Assembly: GCF_032452875.1 (NCBI RefSeq)
Contig: NW_026893639.1
Span: 682,001 to 746,000, forward strand
Direction of reading: 5' to 3'
DNA: 64,000 nt
DNA from: Bos javanicus
Lineage: Eukaryota > Chordata > Mammalia > Artiodactyla > Bovidae
The position numbers were made by a program, and so were the translations under genes. Below the pieces are notes generated by a model that was given only the letters and a program-made list of their open reading frames with translations, was not told where the DNA came from and made no database searches. Position 1 is the stretch's first letter. Each line of letters starts with the position of its first letter. Below are positions 37,977 through 53,060 of the stretch, piece after piece.

Positions 37977-40900
37977 CATGATCAGTGTATGATAGCAAAC
38001 ATGCTCAGCGCATTATCAGTCACATGGTCAGTGCCATTAAGTCACGTGATCACTAGGTGATAGTCAGGTGATCAGTCCATGCTCAGTCACGGTATCAGTG
38101 CATGAACAGCCACGTGATCAGTGCATGATAGCCACGTAATTATTGCATGATAGCCACGTGATCAGTGCATGATCAGCCAGGTGATCAGTGAATGATTGCT
38201 ACGTGATCAGTTCATGATTAGTCACGTGATCTGTGCATGACCAGGCAGGTGATCAGTGTATGATCAGCCACGTGAACAGTGCATGATAGCCACGTGATCA
38301 GTGCATGATCAGTCACCTGATGGTGTATGATCAGTCACGTGACCGGTACATGGTAGCTACATGATCATTGCATGATCAGCCACGTGAGAAGTGCATGATA
38401 GCCACGTGATCAGTGCATGATCAGTGACGTGATCAGTGCATGATCAGTCATGTAATCTGTGCATGACCAGGCACGTGATCAGTGTATGACCAGCCATGTG
38501 ATCAGTGCATGATAGCCACGTGATCAGTGCATGATAAGTCACGTGATCAGTGCATGATCAGTCAAGTGATCAGTGCATGATCAGCCACATGATAAGTGCA
38601 TGATCAATTACGTCATCAGTGCATGATCAGTCAAGTGACCAGTACATGGTAGCTGCGTGATCAGTGTATGACCAGCCAAGTGATCAGTGTATGATAGCCA
38701 CGTGATCAGTGCATGATCAGTCACGTGATCAGTGCATGATCAGTCACCTGATGGGTGTATGATCAGTCACGTGACCGGTACATGGCAGCTACACGATCAT
38801 TGCATGATCAGCCACGTGAGAAGTGCATGATAGCCACGTGATCAGTGCATGATCAGTGACGTGATCAGTGCATGATCAGTCATGTAATCTGTGCATGATC
38901 AGGCACGTGATCAGTGTATGACCAGCCATGTGATCAGTGCATGATAGCCACGTGATCAGTGCATGATAAGTCACGTGATCAGTGCATGATCAGTCAAGTG
39001 ATCAGTGCATGATCAGCCACATGATCAGTGCATGATCAATTACGTCATCAGTGCATGATCAGTCAAGTGACCAGTACATGGTAGCTGCGTGATCAGTGTA
39101 TGACCAGCCAAGTGATCAGTGTATGATAGCCACGTGATCAGTGCATGATCAGTCACGTGATCAGTGCATGATCAGTCACGTGATCAGTGCATGATCAGCC
39201 ACATGATCAGTGCATGATCAGTCACGTGACCAGCACATGGTAGCTGCATGATCATTTCATGATCAGCCACGTTAGCAGTGCATGATAGCCACGTGATCAG
39301 TGCTTGATCAGCCACGTGATCAGTGCATGATCAATTACGTGATCAGTGCAAGATCAGTCACGTGACCAGTACATGGTAGCTACGTGATCATTGCATGATC
39401 AGCCACGTGATCAGTGCATGATAGCCACGTGATCCGTGCATGATAGCCACGTGATCAGTGCATGATCAGTCACGTGATACGTGTGTAATCAGCCACGTGA
39501 TCCGTGCATGATATCCACGTGATCAGTGAATGATATCCACGTGATCAGTGCATGATAACCACGTGATCAGTGCATGATCAGTCACGTGATACGTGTGATC
39601 AGCCACGTGATCAGTGCTTGATGAGTGAGGTGATCAGTGCAGGATTAATTACGTGATCAGTGCATGATCAGTCACGTGACCAGTCCATGGTTGCTACGTG
39701 ATCATTGCATGATCAGCCACGTGAGCAGTGCATGATAGCCACGTGAACAGTGCATGTTCAGGCACGTGATCAGTGCATGATATCCACGTGATCAGTGCAT
39801 GATCAGTTACGTGAACAGTGTATGATCAGCCACGTGAGCAGTGCATGGTCAGACACGTGAACAGTGTATGATCAAACACGTGATCAGTGCATGACAACCA
39901 CGTGATCAGTGCATGATAGCCACGTGATCAGTGCATGATCAGTCAAGTGATCAGTGCGAGAACAGTCACGCAATCAGTGCATGATCAGTCAGGTGAGCAG
40001 TACATGGTTGCTACATGATCATTGCATGATCACCCACGTGAGGAGAGCATGATAGCCACGTGATCAGTGCATGATCAGTCACGTGATCAGTACATGATCA
40101 GTCACGGGAACAGTGCACGATCATTTACGTGATCTGTGCATGATCAGTCCAGTGACCTGTATATGGTAGCTACGTGATCATTGCATGACCAGCCACGTGA
40201 GCAGTGCATGATAGCCACGTGATGTGTGCATGATCAGTCACGTGAACAGTGCATGATCAGCCACGTGATCAGTGCATGACCAGTCACGTGATTAGTGCAT
40301 GATCAGCCACGTGATCAGTGCATGATCAATTATGTGATCAGTGCATGATAGTCACGTGACCAGTACAGGGTAGCTACGTGATCATTGCATGATCAGCCAT
40401 GTGAACCGTGCATGATAGCAACAAGATCAGTGCATGATCAGTCACGTGATCAGTGTATGATCAATTACGTGATCAGTGCATGATCACTCCCGTGACCAGT
40501 ACATGGTAGCTACGTGATCATTGCAGGATCAGCCACGTGAGCAGTGCATGATAGTCGCGTGATCACTGCATGATCTGTCACATGATCAGTGTATGTTTAT
40601 CCACGTGATCAGTGCATGGGCAGTCAGGTGATCAGTGCATGATACAGACGTGATCAGTGCAAGATCAGTCTCGTGATCAGTGTATGATCAACCACGTGAT
40701 CAGTGCACGATAGCCAGGTAATGAGTGCACGATAGCCAATTGATCAGTGCATTATCAGTCATGTGATCAGTCTATGATCAGCCAAGTAATCAGTGCATGA
40801 TTGCCAACTCATCAGTGCATGATCAGTCACGTGATCAGTGCATGGTCAGTCACGTGATCAGTGCATGATCAGTCACGTGATCAGTGTACGATCATCCAGG

Positions 40901-42019
40901 TGATCAGTGCATGTTGAGTCATGTAATCAATGCATGATAGCGCCGTGATGAGTGCATGATCAGTCCCGTGATAAGTGTATGATCAGCCAAGTGATCAGTG
41001 CAAGATAGCCACGTGATCAGTGCATGATGAGTCTCGTGAAGAGTGCATGATCAGTCACGTGATCAGTGTATGATCAGCCACTTTATCAGTGCATGATCAA
41101 TTACGTGATCAGTGCATGATCAGTCATGTGAAAAGTACATGGTAGCTATGTGAACATTGTATGATCAGCCACGTAAGCAGTGCATGATAGACACGTGATC
41201 AGTGCATGATCAATTACGTTACCATTGCATGATCAGTCACGTGACCAGTACATGTAAGCTACGTGATCATTGCAGGATCAGCCACGTGAGCACTGCATGA
41301 TAGACACGTGATCAGTGCCTGATCAGCTACGTGAGCAGTGTATGATCAGCCACGTGATCAGTGCATGATCAGACACGTGAACAGTGTATGATCAGCCACG
41401 TTATCAGTGCATGATAGCCACGAGATCAGTGCATGATCAATCACGTGATCAGTGCATGATCAGTCACGTGAACAGTGCATGATAAGTCACCTGACCAGTG
41501 CAGGATCAATTACGTGATCAGTGCATGATCAGTCACGTGACCAGTACATGGTTGCAACGCGATCATTGCATGATCAGCCACGTGAGCAGAGCATGATAGC
41601 CACGTGATCAGTGCATGATCAGTCACGTGATCAGTACATGATCAGTCACGTGAACAGTGCATGATCATTTACGTGATCTGTGCATGATCAGTCACGTGAC
41701 CAGTATACGGTAGTTGCGTGATCATTGCATGACGAGCCACGTGAGCAGTGCATGATAGCCACGTGATGTGTGCATGATCAGTTACGTGAGCAGAGTATGA
41801 TCAGCCACGTGATCAGTGCATGAGTGCCACGTGATCACTGCATGATCAGTTACGTGAGCAGTGTATGATCAGCCACGTGATAAGTGCATGGTCAGACACG
41901 TGAACAGTGTATGATCAGCCACGTGATCAATGCATGATATCCAAGTGATCAGTGCATGATCAATCACGTGATCAGTGTATGATCAAACACGTGAACAGTG
42001 CATGCTCAGTCACGTGATC

Positions 42020-42259
42020 GGGGCCTGCTGAGCTGCATGATTACTGTCTGCTCATCTGCTTGAATATTGCCAGCTGAGCTGCACGATTCCTGCCTGTCAT
42101 CTGCTTGACAATTGCCAGCTGTGCTGTGTAATTCCTGCCTGCTCATCTACTTGATTATTGCCAGCTGAGCAGCATGATTTCTCAGAGCTGAGTTCCATGA
42201 TTATAGCCTGCTGACTGATTCCTGCCTACTCAGCTCTTTGTTCATTGCCTCCAGATGCA
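42020..42259 (+). repeat. Divergent block A5
   Basis: A 240-bp A block of U3, apparently identical to the U2 copy, with the CATGACCAGCAC flank. Start-to-start distance to the next B block is 796 bp. Confidence 0.93.
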
Positions 42260-42815
42260 CATGATCAGTGTGTGACACCAAACATGACCAGCACATGATC
42301 AGTCACATGATGAATGCATGATAAGCCAGGTGATCAGTGCATGATCAATTACGTGAACAGTGCATGATCAGTCATGTGACCAGTACATGGCAGCTGCCTG
42401 ATCACTGCATGATCAGCCACGTGAGCAGTGCATGATAGCCACGTGATCAGTGCATGATCAATCACGTGATCAGTGCATGATCAGTCACGTGTTCAGTGCA
42501 TGATCAGCCACGTGATCAGTGCATGATCAATTACGTGATCAGTGCATGATCTTTCACGGGACCAGTACATGGTAGCTACGTGATCATTGCATGATTAGCC
42601 ACGTGATCAGTGCATGATCAATTACATGATCAGTGCATGATCAGTTACGTGAGCAGTGTATGATCAGCCACGTGATCAGTGCATTGTCAGACACGTGAAC
42701 AGAGTATGATTAACCACGTGATCAGTGCATGATATCCAAGTGATCAGTGCTTGATCAATCACGTGATCAGTGTATGATCAGCCAGGTGAACAGTGCATGC
42801 TCAGTCACGTGATCA

Positions 42816-43058
42816 GGGCCTGTTGAGCTGCGTGATTACTGTCTGCTCATCTGCTTGACAATTGCCAGCTGAGCTGCATGATTCCTGCCTGTCATCTGCT
42901 TGACAATTGCCAGCTGTGCTGTGTAATTCCTGCCTGCTCAGCTGCTTGATTATTGCCAGCTGAGCAGCATGATTCCTCACAGCTGAGTTCCATTATTATT
43001 GCCTGCTGACTGTTTGATTCATGCCTACTCAGCTCTTTGTTTATTGCCTCCAGAGGCA
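42816..43058 (+). repeat. Divergent block B11
   Basis: A 243-bp B block of the CCATTATTATTG type at the start of U4; no difference from the U2/U3 blocks noticed. Confidence 0.93.
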
Positions 43059-46000
43059 CATGATCAGTGTATGATAGCAAACATGCTCAGCGCATTATCA
43101 GTCACATGGTCAGTGCCATTAAGTCACGTGATCACTAGGTGATAGTCAGGTGATCAGTCCATGCTCAGTCACGGTATCAGTGCATGAACAGCCACGTGAT
43201 CAGTGCATGATAGCCACGTAATTATTGCATGATAGCCACGTGATCAGTGCATGATCAGCCAGGTGATCAGTGAATGATTGCTACGTGATCAGTTCATGAT
43301 TAGTCACGTGATCTGTGCATGACCAGGCAGGTGATCAGTGTATGATCAGCCACGTGAACAGTGCATGATAGCCACGTGATCAGTGCATGATCAGTCACCT
43401 GATGGTGTATGATCAGTCACGTGACCGGTACATGGTAGCTACATGATCATTGCATGATCAGCCACGTGAGAAGTGCATGATAGCCACGTGATCAGTGCAT
43501 GATCAGTGACGTGATCAGTGCATGATCAGTCATGTAATCTGTGCATGACCAGGCACGTGATCAGTGTATGACCAGCCATGTGATCAGTGCATGATAGCCA
43601 CGTGATCAGTGCATGATAAGTCACGTGATCAGTGCATGATCAGTCAAGTGATCAGTGCATGATCAGCCACATGATAAGTGCATGATCAATTACGTCATCA
43701 GTGCATGATCAGTCAAGTGACCAGTACATGGTAGCTGCGTGATCAGTGTATGACCAGCCAAGTGATCAGTGTATGATAGCCACGTGATCAGTGCATGATC
43801 AGTCACGTGATCAGTGCATGATCAGTCACCTGATGGGTGTATGATCAGTCACGTGACCGGTACATGGCAGCTACACGATCATTGCATGATCAGCCACGTG
43901 AGAAGTGCATGATAGCCACGTGATCAGTGCATGATCAGTGACGTGATCAGTGCATGATCAGTCATGTAATCTGTGCATGATCAGGCACGTGATCAGTGTA
44001 TGACCAGCCATGTGATCAGTGCATGATAGCCACGTGATCAGTGCATGATAAGTCACGTGATCAGTGCATGATCAGTCAAGTGATCAGTGCATGATCAGCC
44101 ACATGATCAGTGCATGATCAATTACGTCATCAGTGCATGATCAGTCAAGTGACCAGTACATGGTAGCTGCGTGATCAGTGTATGACCAGCCAAGTGATCA
44201 GTGTATGATAGCCACGTGATCAGTGCATGATCAGTCACGTGATCAGTGCATGATCAGTCACGTGATCAGTGCATGATCAGCCACATGATCAGTGCATGAT
44301 CAGTCACGTGACCAGCACATGGTAGCTGCATGATCATTTCATGATCAGCCACGTTAGCAGTGCATGATAGCCACGTGATCAGTGCTTGATCAGCCACGTG
44401 ATCAGTGCATGATCAATTACGTGATCAGTGCAAGATCAGTCACGTGACCAGTACATGGTAGCTACGTGATCATTGCATGATCAGCCACGTGATCAGTGCA
44501 TGATAGCCACGTGATCCGTGCATGATAGCCACGTGATCAGTGCATGATCAGTCACGTGATACGTGTGTGATCAGCCACGTGATCCGTGCATGATATCCAC
44601 GTGATCAGTGAATGATATCCACGTGATCAGTGCATGATAACCACGTGATCAGTGCATGATCAGTCACGTGATACGTGTGATCAGCCACGTGATCAGTGCT
44701 TGATGAGTGAGGTGATCAGTGCAGGATTAATTACGTGATCAGTGCATGATCAGTCACGTGACCAGTCCATGGTTGCTACGTGATCATTGCATGATCAGCC
44801 ACGTGAGCAGTGCATGATAGCCACGTGAACAGTGCATGTTCAGGCACGTGATCAGTGCATGATATCCACGTGATCAGTGCATGATCAGTTACGTGAACAG
44901 TGTATGATCAGCCACGTGAGCAGTGCATGGTCAGACACGTGAACAGTGTATGATCAAACACGTGATCAGTGCATGACAACCACGTGATCAGTGCATGATA
45001 GCCACGTGATCAGTGCATGATCAGTCAAGTGATCAGTGCGAGAACAGTCACGCAATCAGTGCATGATCAGTCAGGTGAGCAGTACATGGTTGCTACATGA
45101 TCATTGCATGATCACCCACGTGAGGAGAGCATGATAGCCACGTGATCAGTGCATGATCAGTCACGTGATCAGTACATGATCAGTCACGGGAACAGTGCAC
45201 GATCATTTACGTGATCTGTGCATGATCAGTCGAGTGACCTGTATATGGTAGCTACGTGATCATTGCATGACCAGCCACGTGAGCAGTGCATGATAGCCAC
45301 GTGATGTGTGCATGATCAGTCACGTGAACAGTGCATGATCAGCCACGTGATCAGTGCATGACCAGTCACGTGATTAGTGCATGATCAGCCACGTGATCAG
45401 TGCATGATCAATTATGTGATCAGTGCATGATAGTCACGTGACCAGTACAGGGTAGCTACGTGATCATTGCATGATCAGCCATGTGAACCGTGCATGATAG
45501 CAACAAGATCAGTGCATGATCAGTCACGTGATCAGTGTATGATCAATTACGTGATCAGTGCATGATCACTCCGTGACCAGTACATGGTAGCTACGTGATC
45601 ATTGCAGGATCAGCCACGTGAGCAGTGCATGATAGTCGCGTGATCACTGCATGATCTGTCACATGATCAGTGTATGTTTATCCACGTGATCAGTGCATGG
45701 GCAGTCAGGTGATCAGTGCATGATACAGACGTGATCAGTGCAAGATCAGTCTCGTGATCAGTGTATGATCAACCACGTGATCAGTGCACGATAGCCAGGT
45801 AATGAGTGCACGATAGCCAATTGATCAGTGCATTATCAGTCATGTGATCAGTCTATGATCAGCCAAGTAATCAGTGCATGATTGCCAACTCATCAGTGCA
45901 TGATCAGTCACGTGATCAGTGCATGGTCAGTCACGTGATCAGTGCATGATCAGTCACGTGATCAGTGTACGATCATCCAGGTGATCAGTGCATGTTGAGT

Positions 46001-47100
46001 CATGTAATCAATGCATGATAGCGCCGTGATGAGTGCATGATCAGTCCCGTGATAAGTGTATGATCAGCCAAGTGATCAGTGCAAGATAGCCACGTGATCA
46101 GTGCATGATGAGTCTCGTGAAGAGTGCATGATCAGTCACGTGATCAGTGTATGATCAGCCACTTTATCAGTGCATGATCAATTACGTGATCAGTGCATGA
46201 TCAGTCATGTGAAAAGTACATGGTAGCTATGTGAACATTGTATGATCAGCCACGTAAGCAGTGCATGATAGACACGTGATCAGTGCATGATCAATTACGT
46301 TACCATTGCATGATCAGTCACGTGACCAGTACATGTAAGCTACGTGATCATTGCAGGATCAGCCACGTGAGCACTGCATGATAGACACGTGATCAGTGCC
46401 TGATCAGCTACGTGAGCAGTGTATGATCAGCCACGTGATCAGTGCATGATCAGACACGTGAACAGTGTATGATCAGCCACGTTATCAGTGCATGATAGCC
46501 ACGAGATCAGTGCATGATCAATCACGTGATCAGTGCATGATCAGTCACGTGAACAGTGCATGATAAGTCACCTGACCAGTGCAGGATCAATTACGTGATC
46601 AGTGCATGATCAGTCACGTGACCAGTACATGGTTGCAACGCGATCATTGCATGATCAGCCACGTGAGCAGAGCATGATAGCCACGTGATCAGTGCATGAT
46701 CAGTCACGTGATCAGTACATGATCAGTCACGTGAACAGTGCATGATCATTTACGTGATCTGTGCATGATCAGTCACGTGACCAGTATACGGTAGTTGCGT
46801 GATCATTGCATGACGAGCCACGTGAGCAGTGCATGATAGCCACGTGATGTGTGCATGATCAGTTACGTGAGCAGAGTATGATCAGCCACGTGATCAGTGC
46901 ATGAGTGCCACGTGATCACTGCATGATCAGTTACGTGAGCAGTGTATGATCAGCCACGTGATAAGTGCATGGTCAGACACGTGAACAGTGTATGATCAGC
47001 CACGTGATCAATGCATGATATCCAAGTGATCAGTGCATGATCAATCACGTGATCAGTGTATGATCAAACACGTGAACAGTGCATGCTCAGTCACGTGATC

Positions 47101-47340
47101 GGGGCCTGCTGAGCTGCATGATTACTGTCTGCTCATCTGCTTGAATATTGCCAGCTGAGCTGCACGATTCCTGCCTGTCATCTGCTTGACAATTGCCAGC
47201 TGTGCTGTGTAATTCCTGCCTGCTCATCTACTTGATTATTGCCAGCTGAGCAGCATGATTTCTCAGAGCTGAGTTCCATGATTATAGCCTGCTGCCTGAT
47301 TCCTGCCTACTCAGCTCTTTGTTCATTGCCTCCAGATGCA
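47101..47340 (+). repeat. Divergent block A6
   Basis: A 240-bp A block of U4 with one private change, GCTGCCTGATTCC where the others have GCTGACTGATTCC. The flank has CAATTATGTGAACAG instead of CAATTACGTGAACAG. Confidence 0.93.
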
Positions 47341-47896
47341 CATGATCAGTGTGTGACACCAAACATGACCAGCACATGATCAGTCACATGATGAATGCAT
47401 GATAAGCCAGGTGATCAGTGCATGATCAATTATGTGAACAGTGCATGATCAGTCATGTGACCAGTACATGGCAGCTGCCTGATCACTGCATGATCAGCCA
47501 CGTGAGCAGTGCATGATAGCCACGTGATCAGTGCATGATCAGTCACGTGATCAGTGCATGATCAGTCACGTGTTCAGTGCATGATCAGCCACGTGATCAG
47601 TGCATGATCAATTACGTGATCAGTGCATGATCTTTCACGGGACCAGTACATGGTAGCTACGTGATCATTGCATGATTAGCCACGTGATCAGTGCATGATC
47701 AATTACATGATCAGTGCATGATCAGTTACGTGAGCAGTGTATGATCAGCCACGTGATCAGTGCATTGTCAGACACGTGAACAGAGTATGATTAGCCACGT
47801 GATCAGTGCATGATATCAAAGTGATCAGTGCTTGATCAATCACGTGATCAGTGTATGATCAGCCAGGTGAACAGTGCATGCTCATTCACGTGATCA

Positions 47897-48139
47897 GGGC
47901 CTGTTGAGCTGCGTGATTACTGTCTGCTCATCTGCTTGACAATTGCCAGCTGAGCTGCATGATTCCTGCCTGTCATCTGCTTGACAATTGCCAGCTGTGC
48001 TGTGTAATTCCTGCCTGCTCAGCTGCTTGATTATTGCCAGCTGAGCAGCATGATTCCTCACAGCTGAGTTCCATTATTATTGCCTGCTGACTGTTTGATT
48101 CATGCCTACTCAGCTCTTTGTTTATTGCCTCCAGAGGCA
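47897..48139 (+). repeat. Divergent block B12
   Basis: A 243-bp B block of the CCATTATTATTG type heading U5. The lead-in reads CATGCTCATTCACG rather than CATGCTCAGTCACG. The flank has GGTCAGCGCC where U2-U4 have GGTCAGTGCC. Confidence 0.93.
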
Positions 48140-51100
48140 CATGATCAGTGTATGATAGCAAACATGCTCAGCGCATTATCAGTCACATGGTCAGCGCCAT
48201 TAGGTCACGTGATCACTACGTGATAGTCAGGTGATCAGTCCATGCTCAGTCACGGTATCAGTGCATGATCAGCCACGTGATCAGTGCATGATAGCCACGT
48301 GATTATTGCATGATAGCCACGTGATCAGTGCATGATCAGCCAGGTGATCAGTGAATGATTGCTACGTGATCAGTTCATGATTAGTCACGTGATCTGTGCA
48401 TGACCAGGCAGGTGATCAGTGTATGATCAGCCACGTGAACAGTGCATGACAGCCACGTGATCAGTGCATGATCAGTCACCTGATGGGTGTATGATCAGTC
48501 ACGTGACCGGTACGTGGTAGCTACATGATCATTGCATGATCAGCCACGTGAGAAGTGCATGATAGCCACGTGATCAGTGCATGATCAGTGACGTGATCAG
48601 TACATGATCAGTCATGTAATCTGTGCATGACCAGGCACGTGATCAGTGTATGACCAGCCATGTGATCAGTGCATGATAGCCACGTGATCAGTGCATGATA
48701 AGTCACGTGATCAGTGCATGATCAGTCAAGTTATCAGTGCATGATCAGCCACATGATAAGTGCATGATCAATTACGTCATCAGTGCATGATCAGTCAAGT
48801 GACCAGTACATGGTAGCTGCGTGATCAGTGTATGACCAGCCAAGTGATCAGTGTATGATAGCCACGTGATCAGTGCATGATCAGTCACGTGATCAGTGCA
48901 TGATCAGTCACCTGATGGGTGTATGATCAGTCACGTGACCGGTACATGGTAGCTACACGATCATTGCATGATCAGCCACGTGAGAAGTGCATGATAGCCA
49001 CGTGATCAGTGCATGATCAGTGACGTGATCAGTGCATGATCAGTCATGTAATCTGTGCATGATCAGGCACGTGATCAGTGTATGACCAGCCATGTGATCA
49101 GTGCATGATAGCCACGTGATCAGTGCATGATAAGTCACGTGATCAGTGCATGATCAGTCAAGTGATCAGTGCATGATCAGCCACATGATCAGTGCATGAT
49201 CAATTACGTCATCAGTGCATGATCAGTCAAGTGACCAGTACATGGTAGCTGCGTGATCAGTGTATGACCAGCCAAGTGATCAGTGTATGATAGCCACGTG
49301 ATCAGTGCATGATCAGTCACGTGATCAGTGCATGATCAGTCACGTGATCAGTGCATGATCAGCCACATGATCAGTGCATGATCAGTCACGTGACCAGCAC
49401 ATGGTAGCTGCATGATCATTTCATGATCAGCCACGTTAGCAGTGCATGATAGCCACGTGATCAGTGCTTGATCAGCCACGTGATCAGTGCATGATCAATT
49501 ACGTGATCAGTGCAAGATCAGTCACGTGACCAGTACATGGTAGCTACGTGATCATTGCATGATCAGCCACGTGATCAGTGCATGATAGCCACGTGATCCG
49601 TGCATGATAGCCACGTGATCAGTGCATGATCAGTCACGTGATACGTGTGTGATCAGCCACGTGATCCGTGCATGATATCCACGTGATCAGTGAATGATAT
49701 CCACGTGATCAGTGCATGATAACCACGTGATCAGTGCATGAGCAGTCACGTGATACGTGTGATCAGCCACGTGATCAGTGCATGATGAGTGAGGTGATCA
49801 GTGGAGGATTAATTACGTGATCAGTGCATGATCAGTCACATGACCAGTCCATGGTTGCTACGTGATCATTGCATGATCAGCCACGTGAGCAGTGCATGAT
49901 AGCCACGTGAACAGTGCATGTTCAGCCACGTGATCAGTGCATGATATCCACGTGATCAGTGCATGATCAGTTACGTGAACAGTGTATGATCAGCCACGTG
50001 AGCAGTGCATGGTCAGACACGTGAACAGTGTATGATCAAACACGTGATCAGTGCATGACAACCACGTGATCAGTGCATGATAGCCACGTGATCAGTGCAT
50101 GATCAGTCAAGTGATCAGTGCGAGAACAGTCACGCAATCAGTGCATGATCAGTCAGGTGAGCAGTACATGGTTGCTACATGATCATTGCATGATCACCCA
50201 CGTGAGGAGAGCATGATAGCCACGTGATCAGTGCATGATCAGTCACGTGATCAGTACATGATCAGTCACGGGAACAGTGCACGATCATTTACGTGATCTG
50301 TGCATGATCAGTCGAGTGACCTGTATATGGTAGCTACGTGATCATTGCATGACCAGCCACGTGAGCAGTGCATGATAGCCACGTGATGTGTGCATGATCA
50401 GTCACGTGATCAGTGCATGATCAGCCACGTGATCAGTGCATGACCAGTCACGTGATTAGTGCATGATCAGCCACGTGATCAGTGCATGATCAATTATGTG
50501 ATCAGTGCATGATAGTCACGTGACCAGTACAGGGTAGCTACGTGATCATTGCATGATCAGCCATGTGAACCGTGCATGATAGCAACAAGATCAGTGCATG
50601 ATCAGTCACGTGATCAGTGTATGATCAATTACGTGATCAGTGCATGATCACTCCCGTGACCAGTACATGGTAGCTACGTGATCATTGCAGGATCAGCCAC
50701 GTGAGCAGTGCATGATAGTCGCGTGATCACTGCATGATCTGTCACATGATCAGTGTATGTTTATCCACGTGATCAGTGCATGGGCAGTCAGGTGATCAGT
50801 GCATGATACAGACGTGATCAGTGCAAGATCAGTCTCGTGATCAGTGTATGATCAACCACGTGATCAGTGCACGATAGCCAGGTAATGAGTGCACGATAGC
50901 CAATTGATCAGTGCATTATCAGTCATGTGATCAGTCTATTATCAGCCAAGTAATCAGTGCATGATTGCCAACTCATCAGTGCATGATCAGTCACGTGATC
51001 AGTGCATGGTCAGTCACGTGATCAGTGCATGATCAGTCACGTGATCAGTGTACGATCATCCAGGTGATCAGTGCATGTTGAGTCGTAATCAATGCATGAT

Positions 51101-52021
51101 AGCGCCGTGATCAGTGCATGATCAGTCCCGTGATAAGTGTATGATCAGCCAAGTGATCAGTGCATGATCAGTCATGTGACCAGTACATGGTAGCTATGTG
51201 AACATTGTATGATCAGCCACGTAAGCAGTGCATGATAGACACGTGATCAGTGCATGATCAATTACGTTACCATTGCATGATCAGTCACGTGACCAGTACA
51301 TGTAAGCTACGTGATCATTGCAGGATCAGCCACGTGAGCACTGCATGATAGACACGTGATCAGTGCCTGATCAGCTACGTGAGCAGTGTATGATCAGCCA
51401 CGTGATAAGTGCATGATCAGACACGTGAACAGTGTATGATCAGCCACGTTATCAGTGCATGATAGCCACGAGATCAGTGCATGATCAATCACGTGATCAG
51501 TGCATGATCAGTCACGTGAACAGTGCATGATAAGTCACCTGACCAGTGCAGGATCAATTACGTGATCAGTGCATGATCAGTCACGTGACCAGTACATGGT
51601 TGCAACGCGATCATTGCATGATCAGCCACGTGAGCAGAGCATGATAGCCACGTGATCAGTGCATGATCAGTCACGTGATCAGTACATGATCAGTCACGTG
51701 AACAGTGCATGATCATTTACGTGATCTGTGCATGATCAGTCACGTGACCAGTATACGGTAGTTGCGTGATCAATGCATGACGAGCCACGTGAGCAGTGCA
51801 TGATAGCCACGTGATGTGTGCATGATCAGTTACGTGAGCAGAGTATGATCAGCCACGTATTCAGTGCATGTTAGCCACGTGATCAGTGCATGATCAGTTA
51901 CGTGAACAGTGTATGATCAGCCACGTGATCAATGCATGATATCCAAGTGATCAGTGCATGATCAATCACGTGATCAGTGTATGATCAAACACGTGAACAG
52001 TGCATGCTCAGTCACGTGATC

Positions 52022-52261
52022 GGGGCCTGCTGAGCTGCATGATTACTGTCTGCTCATCTGCTTGAATATTGCCAGCTGAGCTGCACGATTCCTGCCTGTC
52101 ATCTGCTTGACAATTGCCAGCTGTGCTGTGTAATTCCTGCCTGCTCATCTACTTGATTATTGCCAGCTGAGCAGCATGATTTCTCAGAGCTGAGTTCCAT
52201 GATTATAGCCTGCTGACTGATTCCTGCCTACTCAGCTCTTTGTTCATTGCCTCCAGATGCA
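52022..52261 (+). repeat. Divergent block A7
   Basis: A 240-bp A block of U5, 796 bp upstream of the next B block. The flank is CATGATCAGCAC, not the CATGACCAGCAC of U2-U4. It matches the block at 57846, as expected from the 5,824-bp duplication. Confidence 0.93.
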
Positions 52262-52817
52262 CATGATCAGTGTGTGACACCAAACATGATCAGCACATGA
52301 TCAGTCACATGATGAATGCATGATAAGCCAGGTGATCAGTGCATGATCAATTACGTGAACAGTGCATGATCAGTCATGTGACCAGTACATGGCAGCTGCC
52401 TGATCACTGCATGATCAGCCACGTGAGCAGTGCATGATAGCCACGTGATCAGTGCATGATCAGTCACGTGATCAGTGCATGATCAGTCACGTGTTCAGTG
52501 CATGATCAGCCACGTGATCAGTGCATGATCAATTACGTGATCAGTGCATGATCATTCACGGGACCAGTACATGGTAGCTACGTGATCATTGCATGATTAG
52601 CCACGTGATCAGTGCATGATCAATTACATGATCAGTGCATGATCAGTTACGTGAGCAGTGTATGATCAGCCACGTGAGCAGTGCATGGTCAGACACGAGA
52701 ACAGAGTATGATTAGCCACGTGATCAGTGCATGATATCCAAGTGATCAGTGCTTGATCAATCACGTGATCAGTGTATGATCAGCCAGGTGAACAGTGCAT
52801 GCTCAGTCACGTGATCA

Positions 52818-53060
52818 GGGCCTGTTGAGCTGCGTGATTACTGTCTGCTCATCTGCTTGACAATTGCCAGCTGAGCTGCATGATTACTGCGTGTCATCTG
52901 CTTGACAATTGCCAGCTGTGCTGTGTAATTCCTGCCTGCTCAGCTGCTTGATTATTGCCAGCTGAGCAGCATGATTCCTCACAGCTGAGTTCCATTATTA
53001 TTGCCTGCTGACTGTTTGATTCATGCCTACTCAGCTCTTTGTTTATTGCCTCTAGAGGCA
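52818..53060 (+). repeat. Divergent block B13 (CTCTAGAGG variant)
   Basis: A 243-bp B block with GATTACTGCGTGTC in the second dimer and GCCTCTAGAGGCAC (an XbaI-type TCTAGA) at its end, shared only with the block at 58642. The array-wide CCATTATTATTG is kept. Confidence 0.93.

Larger units (their letters stand above)
37734..42815 (+). repeat. 5.08-kb higher-order repeat, unit U3 (5,082 bp)
   Basis: Reads as a near-identical copy of U2 throughout, including the 431-bp nested duplication (38309/38740). Differences noticed are single bases: GTGTAATCAGCC near 39483 where U2 has GTGTGATCAGCC, and the preceding GATACG where U2 has GATCGG. The high similarity points to recent amplification or ongoing homogenisation. 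Confidence 0.93.
42816..47896 (+). repeat. 5.08-kb higher-order repeat, unit U4 (5,081 bp)
   Basis: A near-identical copy of U2 and U3. Distinguishing changes: GTCGAGTGACC near 45230 (U2/U3 GTCCAGTGACC), shared with U5; GATCACTCCGTG near 45567 (one C fewer than U2/U3/U5), shared with U6; GATATCAAAGTG near 47813. Sharing different changes with U5 and U6 shows conversion-like mosaicism. Confidence 0.92.
47897..52817 (+). repeat. 5.08-kb higher-order repeat, unit U5 (4,921 bp)
   Basis: Follows U2-U4 but is about 160 bp shorter. About 115 bp (five monomers, the GTCTCGTGAAGAG to CCACTTTATC part) is missing near 51155. About 46 bp is missing near 51855, giving CACGTATTCAGTG. Both deletions recur in U6. 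A 2-bp loss (GAGTCGTAATC near 51070) and TCTATTATCAGCC near 50937 are also shared with U6. Its first ~1 kb has private changes such as CATTAGGTCACG and GATCACTACGTG. Confidence 0.92.
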